A DNA stretch of 64,000 nt from Paenibacillus sp. FSL R10-2734 (GCF_037963865.1 NZ_CP150170.1:3472001-3536000); one strand, 5' to 3'. Numbered from the stretch's first letter, positions 41,878-50,165 are shown. Translations and numbers: made by a program. The notes: generated by a model not told the origin, from the sequence alone.

Positions 41878-43554
41878 ATGTTGGAGTCGAATGGTATTCA
41901 GAGTACTTATCAGGACCGTCAACAAGAAATCATTGTAAGAATTGCGCTGGAAGCACAGAGACGGCCTCTGCTTGAGAGTGGACTCTGGTTCCATGATGAT
42001 GTGCGAAATAACTTTTATTATGCCTCATATCTTTTTGCAGCTGCAGTAGATGATTCGCTCGCGCTACCTTTTGATCGTGAACAAGCGAAGCAGAAGGCAC
42101 AGGATGTGCTGCTAGAGACAGTAATGCTGCAGAATCGGCAACCCGGCTCGGAGCTATATGGTCATTGGCCACTCGGCTTGAATCCGGTTCCACGAGAAGC
42201 GTCACCTCATGAGTTGCCTGTGGAAATAATGGGCAGTTTGATGGCCTACTTTTGCAAAAGATATGGTGGAGCACTAAACGCTCAACTTCGTATTGTCCTG
42301 AATACAGCATTTGGGCACATTTATCGGAGTGATTTCTTCCGTAAACCAGTTCTAACTTTTGGACATCATGAAGCGAAATATACAGCAGCAAAGCTGATTT
42401 TTGGCACTATGTTCGCAGATGATGTGCTCGTTGAGGATGGTCGGCAAAGTCTGAAGGATACACTCGCATATATCCGCTCTAAGGGAATGCCAGAATACGG
42501 CAGTCTCCCGTGGTTCTGGCATTGGGTTCAGGCATTTACCTGCGCTTTGGAGCTAGTCCCAGCAGAGGATACAGATCTAATCACTACCCTTAAAGAAATG
42601 CTTGACCATCTTTGGAAGGTGCGAGCAGAGTTTTATCTTCAGGGAGCTTGGGTGGGTGCACATTCTAGAGGATGGCCGCATGATGTACCAGGAGACGCAA
42701 ATGTGCTTCATGACTATATTCAATTTGGGGACTTCAAACTCCCAGAGGCAATGCCGCGTACGGAGTATGCTGGATTCCTGTTCTATAAAGCACCTGATGA
42801 GGTATTAATAGCTGCAATGAATCGACAGACGCCAGTGGAAGCTACCAAGATTACACAGAAGGTAGTCCCAGCAGATCCGAACGCTCAACCACTTCTTCAT
42901 TCCTATGCTTATATTACAGAGCATTTTGCAGCAGGTGGGATGTGGGAGCGAGTAGAGGAGTTCGATAATGAACAGCTCCGTTGGGCATTTTCCCTACCTG
43001 TGAACGGAGAGGGAGGAGCCAATCAGCTGTACTTCTTCCACCCAGGTCAAGGATACAACGAAGGTGATCCTCGCCATCAGAGTCGTTATATGGAGGTCCT
43101 CTATCATAAGAATGCCATTATTTCTTTATTTCCTATTCCTCAGGATGAAAAGGATACGATCATCGGTGTTCTCCCCCATGGTGAATGGATGCAAGACCCG
43201 AATGCACTGTTCGGTCAGGTTGGCGATGTCTATTTCGCAATCTATCTATCTCATCCATATCAACTGCAGGAACGTCCGGGATACATTGAGGTATCAGCTA
43301 CGGGAATGCCGGGTGGGGTAATCGTTGAGGCGATCGGCGTTAAGGAGTCAGCTGAGCGTGGCATAATCGGACTGGATGCATTCGTAATAGCTATGGCCCA
43401 TAATGAACCACAGTTCGAGATAGTGGACGGATTAGCGGCACATTATATCACTAGTGATGGCGATAGATTGCATTTAAGTAAGAAGAGTGAGTCAGCGCTG
43501 CCGCAAGCCCTGCTGAATGGTGTGAAGATTTCCTTGGAGAATTATACGGTTTAA
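41878..43554 (+). CDS. Unrecognised 558-residue protein, possible uronate-polysaccharide lyase or hydrolase
   Basis: 558 residues with no signal peptide. The first 300 residues are helical, as in (alpha/alpha)6 barrels: FHDDVRNNFYYASYLFAAA, FGHHEAKYTAAKLIFGTM, YGSLPWFWHWVQAFTCA, and WVGAHSRGWPHDVPGD with several His and Asp. The rest is beta-rich, ending without an anchor. This fits a lyase- or GH-like two-domain plan, but I cannot name the family. It is divergent from kduI and shares its operator region, so a place in uronate catabolism is an inference from context. Confidence 0.6.
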   Translation: MLESNGIQSTYQDRQQEIIVRIALEAQRRPLLESGLWFHDDVRNNFYYASYLFAAAVDDSLALPFDREQAKQKAQDVLLETVMLQNRQPGSELYGHWPLGLNPVPREASPHELPVEIMGSLMAYFCKRYGGALNAQLRIVLNTAFGHIYRSDFFRKPVLTFGHHEAKYTAAKLIFGTMFADDVLVEDGRQSLKDTLAYIRSKGMPEYGSLPWFWHWVQAFTCALELVPAEDTDLITTLKEMLDHLWKVRAEFYLQGAWVGAHSRGWPHDVPGDANVLHDYIQFGDFKLPEAMPRTEYAGFLFYKAPDEVLIAAMNRQTPVEATKITQKVVPADPNAQPLLHSYAYITEHFAAGGMWERVEEFDNEQLRWAFSLPVNGEGGANQLYFFHPGQGYNEGDPRHQSRYMEVLYHKNAIISLFPIPQDEKDTIIGVLPHGEWMQDPNALFGQVGDVYFAIYLSHPYQLQERPGYIEVSATGMPGGVIVEAIGVKESAERGIIGLDAFVIAMAHNEPQFEIVDGLAAHYITSDGDRLHLSKKSESALPQALLNGVKISLENYTV

Positions 43555-43591
43555 TGGGAACGCATAATAGTTGTGAGTAAGGTTAGGAAAG

Positions 43592-43618
43592 AGTCGATCT
43601 CTAAGGTCGGCTTTTTTT
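43592..43618 (+). terminator. Intrinsic terminator
   Basis: AGTCGATC, loop TCTAA, GGTCGGCT (G-U pairs allowed), then seven T. Confidence 0.78.
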
Positions 43619-43648
43619 ATATGTAAATATGCTTTATGATCCGATGAC

Positions 43649-43840
43649 ATTCTAATGTATTTACTGCAATAGAATTAAGCGGAATTTCCTCACAAAAGCA
43701 ATCCAGTGTATTTTGTACAACAGAATCGAGCATTTATGTGTCATATAGGCCGATCAATAAGATTCTAATGCACTGAGTGCAATAGAACTATAAATTGAGG
43801 TTATTACACCAAATTTGATTGTATGAAATGCAATAGAATC
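43649..43840. repeat. Array of four degenerate palindromes (TTCTAATG...TGCAATAGAA)
   Basis: Units are 43649-43675, 43701-43726, 43761-43788 and 43814-43840. All end in (T)GCAATAGAA or the variant CAACAGAA and begin with its rough complement. Centres are about 52, 61 and 52 bp apart. Spacers of 25-34 bp are unrelated. The array fills most of the 518-bp gap before aspA. The remaining 230 bp (43841-44072) hold nothing I recognise apart from the aspA ribosome site. Confidence 0.72.
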
Positions 43841-44072
43841 TGATTAGTACGGATACTATGCTACAGCTTCATTTGGAAATTCGCTCCTAATAATAATCAG
43901 GTTTCCTTTAAGGGCAAGGCTTTCGCGAAGTCATTAGTAATTAATTACATTAATCCCTAATTTTCTGAGAGACATTTATCACAATAAAGGTTAATATCTA
44001 AGTGAGACAAATGAATGAATGCGCTTTCTTAAATACAACCAAACCTAACTCAAAGAATGCGAGGGATTTACT

Positions 44073-45497
44073 GTGACAGGAACTGAATTTCGTGTAGAAA
44101 ATGATTTTCTAGGTAGCAAACAAGTAGATAAGAACGCATACTATGGGATTCAGACATTACGCGCAGTAGAGAATTTTCCAATTACGGGTTATAGAGTACA
44201 CAATGAGTTAATCAAAGCGATGGGGATCGTAAAGAAAGCCGCTGCGCTTGCAAATATGGAAATTGGCAGGCTCTATCGTGGGCTTGGTGAAGTTGTTGTT
44301 AAAGCAGCAGATGAGATCATCGAAGGCCAATGGCACGAGCAATTTATTGTTGACCCTATTCAGGGTGGTGCAGGTACCTCGTTAAATATGAATGCGAATG
44401 AAGTCATTGCTAACCGAGCACTAGAACTGCTTGGTCATGAGAAAGGCGACTATCGCCATTTGAGTCCCAACTCTCATGTGAATATGGCGCAGTCTACAAA
44501 TGATGCATTCCCGACGGCCATTCATATTGCCACGCTTTCTCTTTTGGAACAACTGCTTGTGACGATGCGAAGAATGCATGAGGTGTTTGCAGTTAAAGCC
44601 AAGGAATTCGATCCAGTTATAAAAATGGGACGCACGCATCTACAAGATGCAGTGCCGATTCGTCTGGGCCAAGAGTTCGAGGCTTATCGCAGAGTACTTG
44701 AGAGAGATATCAAACGTATCGAACATACACGCCATCATTTGTATGAAGTAAATATGGGCGCAACCGCTGTAGGAACTGGATTAAACGCTGACCCTCGTTA
44801 TATCGAAGTGGTTGTAGAGTATTTGGCTGATATAAGTGGACTGCCGCTAGTTACGGCAGATCATCTTGTGGATGCCACGCAAAATACGGACGCATACACA
44901 GAAGTATCTGCTGCCCTAAAAGTCTGCATGATGAACATGTCTAAGATCGCTAATGATCTTCGGCTCATGGCCTCCGGCCCGCGGACAGGGTTTAATGAGA
45001 TTTCACTGCCTGCTCGCCAGCCTGGTTCCTCCATTATGCCAGGTAAAGTCAATCCGGTTATGGCTGAGGTCATCAATCAGGTGGCTTTTCAAGTCATAGG
45101 GAATGACCATACGATCTGTTTGGCTTCCCAAGCAGGTCAGCTGGAGCTAAATGTTATGGAGCCTGTGCTTGTGTTCAATCTCATTCAGTCCATCAGTATC
45201 ATGAACAATTCATTCCAAGTCTTCACAGACTTCTGTCTGGCTGGAATTGAAGCCAATAAAGAGAAGCTAGAGCGGGATGTGGAACGGAGTGTCGGAATCA
45301 TTACCGCAGTCAACCCGCATCTGGGTTATGAAGTGGTATCGCGTATTGCTCGTGAAGCGATTTTGACGGGGGAGTCTGTACGGGAATTGTGCATTAAGTA
45401 TAATGTGCTATCCGAAGAAGAGTTGAATCTGATTCTGGACCCTTATGAAATGACGCATCCGGGGATTGCAGGAGCTAGTTTATTGCATAAAGAGTAG
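44073..45497 (+). CDS. aspA: Aspartate ammonia-lyase (aspartase)
   Basis: 474 residues. Fumarase/aspartase superfamily marks: GGAGTSLNMNANEVIANRA near 97, SPNSHVNMAQSTNDAFPTA near 137, MGRTHLQDAVPIRLGQ near 190, and the SS-loop signature GSSIMPGKVNPVM near 320. The GTG start has GAGGG seven bases upstream. It splits aspartate to fumarate and ammonia. It is monocistronic, with a terminator after it. Confidence 0.95.
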   Translation: MTGTEFRVENDFLGSKQVDKNAYYGIQTLRAVENFPITGYRVHNELIKAMGIVKKAAALANMEIGRLYRGLGEVVVKAADEIIEGQWHEQFIVDPIQGGAGTSLNMNANEVIANRALELLGHEKGDYRHLSPNSHVNMAQSTNDAFPTAIHIATLSLLEQLLVTMRRMHEVFAVKAKEFDPVIKMGRTHLQDAVPIRLGQEFEAYRRVLERDIKRIEHTRHHLYEVNMGATAVGTGLNADPRYIEVVVEYLADISGLPLVTADHLVDATQNTDAYTEVSAALKVCMMNMSKIANDLRLMASGPRTGFNEISLPARQPGSSIMPGKVNPVMAEVINQVAFQVIGNDHTICLASQAGQLELNVMEPVLVFNLIQSISIMNNSFQVFTDFCLAGIEANKEKLERDVERSVGIITAVNPHLGYEVVSRIAREAILTGESVRELCIKYNVLSEEELNLILDPYEMTHPGIAGASLLHKE

Positions 45498-45556
45498 AGT
45501 AGTATCCCCGCTTAACGTTTTGAGTGGAAGGAGAGATTTCAATTTACTAGTCTTTT

Positions 45557-45596
45557 AAAAGAACCTACTTCACGATGGTTAGAAGTAGGTTCTTTT
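45557..45596. terminator. Strong bidirectional terminator
   Basis: AAAAGAACCTACTTC and GAAGTAGGTTCTTTT are a perfect 15-bp inverted repeat. It ends aspA and the convergent RacA-like gene. Confidence 0.9.
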
Positions 45597-45607
45597 GCGT
45601 TTCAGAC

Positions 45608-46147
45608 TTACAGGAAAAAGAAAGAGCGCAATAAGCCACGTTTCCTTGGCGGAGAGGGTAACCTTGTAGTGGTAACGGGAGGGGAAGCTTCATTAGGGGG
45701 ATAGTAGTTCCCTTTTGAAACTTGCGTTGGTTCTAGAGATGCCGCTATTTCTTTGATCATCATACGTAGATCCTCAAGCTCCTCACGCTGCTGGAGCAGC
45801 TGTATCATGACTACTTCGTCAGCCTTTTGATCGAGTGTACGTTCAATATAATGAATCCGGGACAATATATCCTGCATAGGCTCAGCATCTGTGTGATGAA
45901 TTGGATCTTGTAGTGACTTGGACATCTGATTTTCATTAGGGATAGATAATTGAATGCTCTCTAGGGGTTCTCCGTGATTAATGCAGTCTTTAATATGACT
46001 AAGCAAGCTGATTTGCTGCTCTGAGAATGTATAGTGGCCAAATCGGTCCTTTGGAAAAAAATCAGGGAACATAGCAGCCCAACGTTTGATCGTTGTTTGG
46101 CTAACAGACAACAGCTCTGCGGCATCCTTTGTTTTCAGAATTTCCAT
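45608..46147 (-). CDS. MerR-type HTH coiled-coil protein, RacA-like
   Basis: 179 residues. The N-terminal MerR-like HTH is LKTKDAAELLSVSQTTIKRWA, then FGHYTFSEQQI. A coiled coil follows (about 90-140, RIHYIERTLDQKADEVV...QQREELEDLRMMIKE), then a Pro-rich basic tail ending PRKRGLLRSFFFL, which may contact the membrane. This is the plan of RacA, which anchors chromosome origins at the pole during sporulation. Length and layout fit, but identity at the sequence level is not proven, so a MerR-like regulator remains possible. Confidence 0.6.
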   Translation of the reverse strand: MEILKTKDAAELLSVSQTTIKRWAAMFPDFFPKDRFGHYTFSEQQISLLSHIKDCINHGEPLESIQLSIPNENQMSKSLQDPIHHTDAEPMQDILSRIHYIERTLDQKADEVVMIQLLQQREELEDLRMMIKEIAASLEPTQVSKGNYYPPNEASPPVTTTRLPSPPRKRGLLRSFFFL

Positions 46148-46386
46148 TTTGATTCCTCCAGTTCAGGTAGTCATGTTATGAGTAATTCGCCCAACAATTG
46201 CTGCTCCCTGCACGGTTGACAAAGGAAGTGCGGATTCGATAAACAAAGTGGAAATACGAGCAATCTCACCATTCTTGTATTTCACTATCTTGCTTTTACA
46301 TTCCAGATTGAGTACAGATGACCCAGAAGCAGGGTATACTTGGTTTAGAGGTGAAGCGTATGGAAATGAGCGGAGAAGAGGAAAAA

Positions 46387-46980
46387 ATGACTGAGGAACA
46401 ATGGCAGGCTATTTTGCAAAATGATGCAGCCTATAACGATAAATTCTTTTATGCTGTGAAGACTACGGGGGTTTTTTGCCGACCTTCCTGTAAGTCCAAA
46501 GCACCTAATCGAGAGAATGCGTGCATCTTTCAAAATGCAGAACAAGCGCTAGAATCCGGATTTCGTCCCTGTAAAAGATGCAAACCGACAGGTGAGCGGC
46601 TGCCTGATAAGGAATGGGTAGCTGTAATGACTGAATATATCGACAAACATTATATTGAACCCCTCACACTTGAAACGCTGGCTGAAGTCTGTCATGGAAG
46701 TCCCTATCATTTACATCGAACCTTCAAGAAAGTAACGGGAATCACTCCAGTGGATTATATCCAGCAAAAGAGAATCGAGAAGGCATCAGAATATTTGGTT
46801 ACCACGGAGCGGGCAGTAGCTGATATCGGGTTACACGTGGGTCTGCCTAATACGTCGTATTTTATAACCTTGTTTAAGAAAAAAACGGGCTGCACCCCAA
46901 CGCAGTTCCGTCAGCTGAACAAAATAGAAGCAACGAATCATTCTGAACTTATTGTGGAGGAACAGAAACATGGAGAATAG
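46387..46980 (+). CDS. adaA: AdaA-like methylphosphotriester-DNA methyltransferase / AraC regulator
   Basis: About 197 residues. The N-terminal Ada zinc domain has the four cysteines in VFCRPSCKSK and RPCKRCKP (the first accepts the methyl group). The AraC HTH pair follows (LAEVCHGSPYHLHRTFKKVTG, IGLHVGLPNTSYFITLFKKK). I take the ATG at 46387, after AGAGGAAA; earlier in-frame ATGs at 46318 and 46360 are possible. It is the first gene of an alkylation-response operon and probably activates it after methylation. Confidence 0.9.
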   Translation: MTEEQWQAILQNDAAYNDKFFYAVKTTGVFCRPSCKSKAPNRENACIFQNAEQALESGFRPCKRCKPTGERLPDKEWVAVMTEYIDKHYIEPLTLETLAEVCHGSPYHLHRTFKKVTGITPVDYIQQKRIEKASEYLVTTERAVADIGLHVGLPNTSYFITLFKKKTGCTPTQFRQLNKIEATNHSELIVEEQKHGE

Positions 46981-47503
46981 AACAAATACAACACTATACT
47001 GGACCTTGCTAACTTATAAGGAATGGAGTTTCTATATCGCAGCATCGGAGAAAGGGTTAAGTTATGTGGGATCGCAGCAGAAGCCATTCGATGAAATGAG
47101 TGAGTGGGTTACGCGTCGGTTTCCTGGAAGTGAACTGGTGCAGGACGAAGAGAAAATGGAGCCATATGCAAAGGAACTGATCGAATATTTGCAAGGGAAC
47201 CGTCAAACGTTTAGCTTTCCTTTTGATTACCGTGGGACTCCATTTCAACTTGCGGTGTGGAAAGCGTTATGTGAAATTCCATATGGACAAACGTGGTCTT
47301 ATTCGGACATTGCCACACATATTCAAAAGCCAGCTGCTGTACGTGCGGTAGGGACGGCCATTGGTGCGAATCCGATACTAATTACGGTGCCCTGCCACCG
47401 AGTGATTGGCAAGAATGGAACACTAACTGGATACCGGGGCGGTCTAGAGATGAAGACAAACCTGCTTAACTTGGAAAAAGGAGGGAGTGTAAGGGAGCTA
47501 TGA
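46970..47503 (+). CDS. ogt: O6-methylguanine-DNA methyltransferase (Ogt/AdaB)
   Basis: 177 residues. The active-site motif ITVPCHRVIGKNG is present, followed by LTGYRGGLEMKTNLL, and the N-terminal ribonuclease-like part is complete. ATG 46970 has GGAGG nine bases upstream and overlaps the end of adaA by 11 bp. It removes O6-alkyl groups from guanine by suicide transfer to its Cys. Confidence 0.94.
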   Translation: MENRTNTTLYWTLLTYKEWSFYIAASEKGLSYVGSQQKPFDEMSEWVTRRFPGSELVQDEEKMEPYAKELIEYLQGNRQTFSFPFDYRGTPFQLAVWKALCEIPYGQTWSYSDIATHIQKPAAVRAVGTAIGANPILITVPCHRVIGKNGTLTGYRGGLEMKTNLLNLEKGGSVREL

Positions 47504-48318
47504 AAATTGAATCCCGTTACACATCCCCGAAGACTCTTCTGAATAAAGGGACAGGCTACTTGTCTGGTTATAGCCATTCCTTAAATCCGTATACCGGCTG
47601 TACCTATGGTTGTTCCTATTGTTATGTACGTCAAATGCCAGTATCGCTGTTCCGCACAGAGGAGTGGGGAACGTGGGTAGATGTCAAACAAGAGGCAGCA
47701 GCTATTTTACGCAAAGAACTCCAGAAAGCAAAGTCCAAAGGACCGGTCTCCATCTTTATGTCCTCTAGCACAGATCCTTACCAACCGATTGAGCACAAGG
47801 AGCAGGTAACAAGAGCTTTGCTGGAGGTTATGGTAGAGAATCCGCCCGATTTTTTGTTCGTGCAGACGCGTAGTCCGCTCGTACGTAGAGATATGGATTT
47901 ACTATTACGCTTAGAGGATAAGGTTCGCGTAAGTATGACGGTAGAGACGGATCTGGAAGATATTCGAAAAAAATTCACACCAAGTGCTCCACCCATTTCT
48001 GCAAGATTAAAGACACTGCAATTACTGCGTAAAGCAGGCATTCCTGTTCAGGCTACCATCGCTCCGGTATTACCGAGCAGCCCGTCCTTTCCAGAGATTC
48101 TAAGGGGTTTGGTAGATAGAGTTTGTATTGATGATTATTTTATGGGAGATGGCAGTGGGGGCAAACGTACACGGAGATTAGGTATTTATTCCCTTTATGA
48201 AGAGCTGAAACTGGAAGATTGGTACGATCCATCTGCGTATCGTAAGGTGTACGATGGACTCCGGAATGTTTTTTATGAAGATGAGCTGTTCTTGAGCCAG
48301 AAGGGGTTCGAGCCTTAA
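47500..48318 (+). CDS. SPL-like radical SAM protein
   Basis: 272 residues. The iron-sulfur motif is CTYGCSYCYVRQM (CxxxCxxC, about residues 34-41), within the family opening KTLLNKGTGYLSGYSHSLNPY; STDPYQPIE and MTVETDLEDIRKKFTP follow. This is the group related to spore photoproduct lyase (Rv2578c-like). It overlaps ogt by ATGA, so it is part of the alkylation-repair operon. A DNA-repair role is attractive but inferred. Confidence 0.88.
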   Translation: MKIESRYTSPKTLLNKGTGYLSGYSHSLNPYTGCTYGCSYCYVRQMPVSLFRTEEWGTWVDVKQEAAAILRKELQKAKSKGPVSIFMSSSTDPYQPIEHKEQVTRALLEVMVENPPDFLFVQTRSPLVRRDMDLLLRLEDKVRVSMTVETDLEDIRKKFTPSAPPISARLKTLQLLRKAGIPVQATIAPVLPSSPSFPEILRGLVDRVCIDDYFMGDGSGGKRTRRLGIYSLYEELKLEDWYDPSAYRKVYDGLRNVFYEDELFLSQKGFEP

Positions 48319-48330
48319 ACTGAAACATGG

Positions 48331-48336
48331 TATAAT
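48331..48336 (+). promoter_or_regulatory. Candidate -10 of the YolD-like gene
   Basis: TATAAT directly after the radical-SAM gene. The -35 is weak (TTCGAG, 18-bp spacer). If used, it gives a leader of about 160 nt that contains the two-hairpin element at 48366-48462. Confidence 0.4.
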
Positions 48337-48365
48337 AAACGAGAGCATTCATACCTAGTATTTTA

Positions 48366-48462
48366 AAATATAAGAACGTATAAGTTTCACGCAATACTTT
48401 ATGTCTTATATTTCTCGCATATACGCTTAGCGTCCTTATAAGGACACCGAAGGCGTTTATGC
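48366..48462 (+). ncRNA. Structured leader element with two hairpins (unclassified)
   Basis: Hairpin 1: AAATATAAG (48366-48374) with CTTATATTT (48405-48413), plus inner partial pairing. Hairpin 2: GCATATACGC (48417-48426) with GCGTTTATGC (48453-48462), 9 of 10 pairs, enclosing the perfect palindrome GTCCTTATAAGGAC (48432-48445). It lies in the 5' leader of the YolD-like gene. No terminator T-run follows. It could be a cis-regulatory RNA or a mobile repeat. Confidence 0.45.
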
Positions 48463-48503
48463 TTGTATACTTAATACCTGTAATCGCTTATTGGAGGAGT
48501 AGA

Positions 48504-48755
48504 ATGGCAAAAGCAAAAGTGGCTAAGCGGCCCACAAGAGATGAATTTGTACTTGAGGAGCTAGGCAATCAGTTAGTTGAAGCCAAGCAAGAAAGTTCTG
48601 AGATTTTATTGACTGTATGGGGAAAAGAAGAACAGGTACGCGGAACAATTGTTGAAATGGACTCGCGGACTGGAAAAGTACACATCAGTAATAACCAAGG
48701 TATCGAAAAAGTTCCGTTTATGGATATTATGCAAGTTAATTATCCCAGAGATTAA
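48504..48755 (+). CDS. YolD-like family protein
   Basis: 83 residues: RPTRDEFVLEELGNQLVEA, ILLTVWGKEEQVRGTIVEMD, KVHISNNQGIEKVPFMDI. The small beta-barrel ending in a KVPFxDI strand is the YolD-like pattern. TGGAGGAG precedes the ATG at 48504. YolD-like proteins often accompany Y-family polymerases (UvrX), but none is adjacent here; the DNA repair operon lies just upstream. Confidence 0.7.
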   Translation: MAKAKVAKRPTRDEFVLEELGNQLVEAKQESSEILLTVWGKEEQVRGTIVEMDSRTGKVHISNNQGIEKVPFMDIMQVNYPRD

Positions 48756-48771
48756 TGGGAACGCAGCAATA

Positions 48772-48810
48772 AGAGGTCCTGTGAGCCATGTTGGCTTTGG
48801 GGCCTCTTTG
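48772..48810 (+). terminator. Probable intrinsic terminator
   Basis: AGAGGTCC pairs with GGGCCTCT across a 20-nt loop that holds a smaller hairpin (GAGCCATGTTGGCTT), followed by TTTG. The T-tract is short. Confidence 0.55.
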
Positions 48811-48851
48811 ACCATAAAGTATCGACTAGATTAAAGAGAGGTAGATCAGAT

Positions 48852-49325
48852 ATGGCAGTAACCAAAACCAACGCGATGCGAATTCTGGATGCGAAAAAGA
48901 TCGGATATGAAGTGTTTGTTTATGACAATGAGGATGGACAAATCCATGGTACGGCTGTAGCCGAGAAGATTGGGAAGGCGGCAGAGATGGTTTTTAAAAC
49001 TTTGGTCGCTCATAGCGGAGCAAATCTTTATGTGTTTGTTATACCGGTTGCCGAAGAGCTCGATCTAAAAAAGGCGGCCAAGGCCGCCGGAGAGAAAAAG
49101 ATTGAGATGCTGCCAGTAAAGGATTTGCAGAAGTGGACAGGTTATATCCGTGGTGGATGTTCTCCGGTCGGAATGAAAAAGCTATACCCAACGTTCATTG
49201 ACATCAGCGCAGAAAGTCAGGAAACGATAGCCGTTAGTGCTGGAAAGATTGGCCAGCAAATGGACGTATCACCGCAGCTTCTTGCTGGGGTAATAAATGC
49301 AAAATTCACAGAACTAATTAAATAG
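48852..49325 (+). CDS. ybaK: YbaK/EbsC-type Cys-tRNA(Pro) deacylase
   Basis: 157 residues, a single YbaK domain: KTNAMRILDAKKIGYE, EKIGKAAEMVFKTLVAHSG, and the conserved GYIRGGCSPVGMKK near residue 97, KLYPTFID. It hydrolyses Cys-tRNA mischarged by prolyl-tRNA synthetase. GAGAGG is about ten bases before the ATG. Its 3' end overlaps the convergent YdcF-like gene by 12 bp. Confidence 0.93.
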   Translation: MAVTKTNAMRILDAKKIGYEVFVYDNEDGQIHGTAVAEKIGKAAEMVFKTLVAHSGANLYVFVIPVAEELDLKKAAKAAGEKKIEMLPVKDLQKWTGYIRGGCSPVGMKKLYPTFIDISAESQETIAVSAGKIGQQMDVSPQLLAGVINAKFTELIK

Positions 49326-50066
49326 ATGAGCAGCAAGTAGACCTAAATACTCCTTCAAGGCAGAGCCTGTAGTGGAGATTGCTCCTGGCGAAGGAGTGAA
49401 CTTCGAGGGTTGCAGTGAAAATTCAGCGCTGGCGATATAATCTGTAGGATAAGCTTGAGCTGTTAGCCCTGCATTCTTGAAGTGCTGCATCGAGCGGGGC
49501 ATATGAAACCCTGATGTGACTAGTACAGGACGCTTAAGTCCCTTCTCTTGTAGGATTGCGGCGGTATTTACAGCATTCTGCTCCGTGTTAAGAGATTGAT
49601 TGTCGGTCAGGATATCCTCTTCGGGGACACCGAGACCAAGTAGTTGTCTTTTGGCGATGTCGGCTTCGTTACCGCTGTCAGAGAATACTTGGCCACCAGA
49701 GAATAGGATAGGTAGACCACTTTGGCGATGAAGACGGACCGCGGTAATCAGACGATTCGCCGCTGAGCCATATAGATTACCCTCGCCATCAATATCTGGT
49801 GTGCCAGAGCTGGCGCCTCCACCAAGCACGACAATGACATCTCCCTGCAATGTATCCGGCTGTGGATATTTTCGTTCCAAACCTCCGATTAATGCATCGC
49901 TGACTAAAGGAGTCATGGAGAAATACATAAGCAGAGTAACGCCAAGCAGTACTAGAGCTGGACGACGATTCTTTTTCCATAACCAAATGACAAGACCGAG
50001 CAGAAGAATGATAAATAGACCTGGAGGAAGCACAAAGCTGTATACAAATTTGATGATGTAAATCAA
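49314..50066 (-). CDS. YdcF/DUF218-family membrane protein
   Basis: About 250 residues: two N-terminal membrane helices (PPGLFIILLLGLVIWLW; ALVLLGVTLLMYFSM), then a DUF218 domain with DVIVVLGGGA, LFSGGQ and LVTSGFHMPRSM. The start is a TTG: AAGGCGG directly abuts the one at 50075 and is nine bases before the one at 50066, which I choose. Related proteins (ElyC/SanA) affect envelope assembly. Gene ends overlap with ybaK. Confidence 0.85.
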   Translation of the reverse strand: MIYIIKFVYSFVLPPGLFIILLLGLVIWLWKKNRRPALVLLGVTLLMYFSMTPLVSDALIGGLERKYPQPDTLQGDVIVVLGGGASSGTPDIDGEGNLYGSAANRLITAVRLHRQSGLPILFSGGQVFSDSGNEADIAKRQLLGLGVPEEDILTDNQSLNTEQNAVNTAAILQEKGLKRPVLVTSGFHMPRSMQHFKNAGLTAQAYPTDYIASAEFSLQPSKFTPSPGAISTTGSALKEYLGLLAAHLFN

Positions 50067-50140
50067 CAGTATCAACCGCCTTCGTAAAAAATGAGTTCAG
50101 GTTGTATTGTAACATGAGATTGGGTGTTCTTAGTTGCACT

Positions 50141-50165
50141 AAAGACCGAAACGGTCTTTTTTTTA
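50141..50165 (+). terminator. Orphan plus-strand intrinsic terminator
   Basis: AAAGACCG, AAA, CGGTCTTT, then a total of eight T. The nearest plus-strand gene upstream ends at 49325, with a whole minus-strand gene in between, so it has no obvious client. Confidence 0.7.

Noticed and set aside
43649..43840. CRISPR array
   Set aside because: Four units with regular spacing look CRISPR-like, but units are poorly conserved, spacers vary from 25 to 34 bp and no cas genes are near.
46970..48318. Spore photoproduct lyase SplB
   Set aside because: The radical-SAM gene belongs to the SPL-like side group. Its operon is alkylation repair, not splAB, and the length (272 residues) is shorter than SplB.
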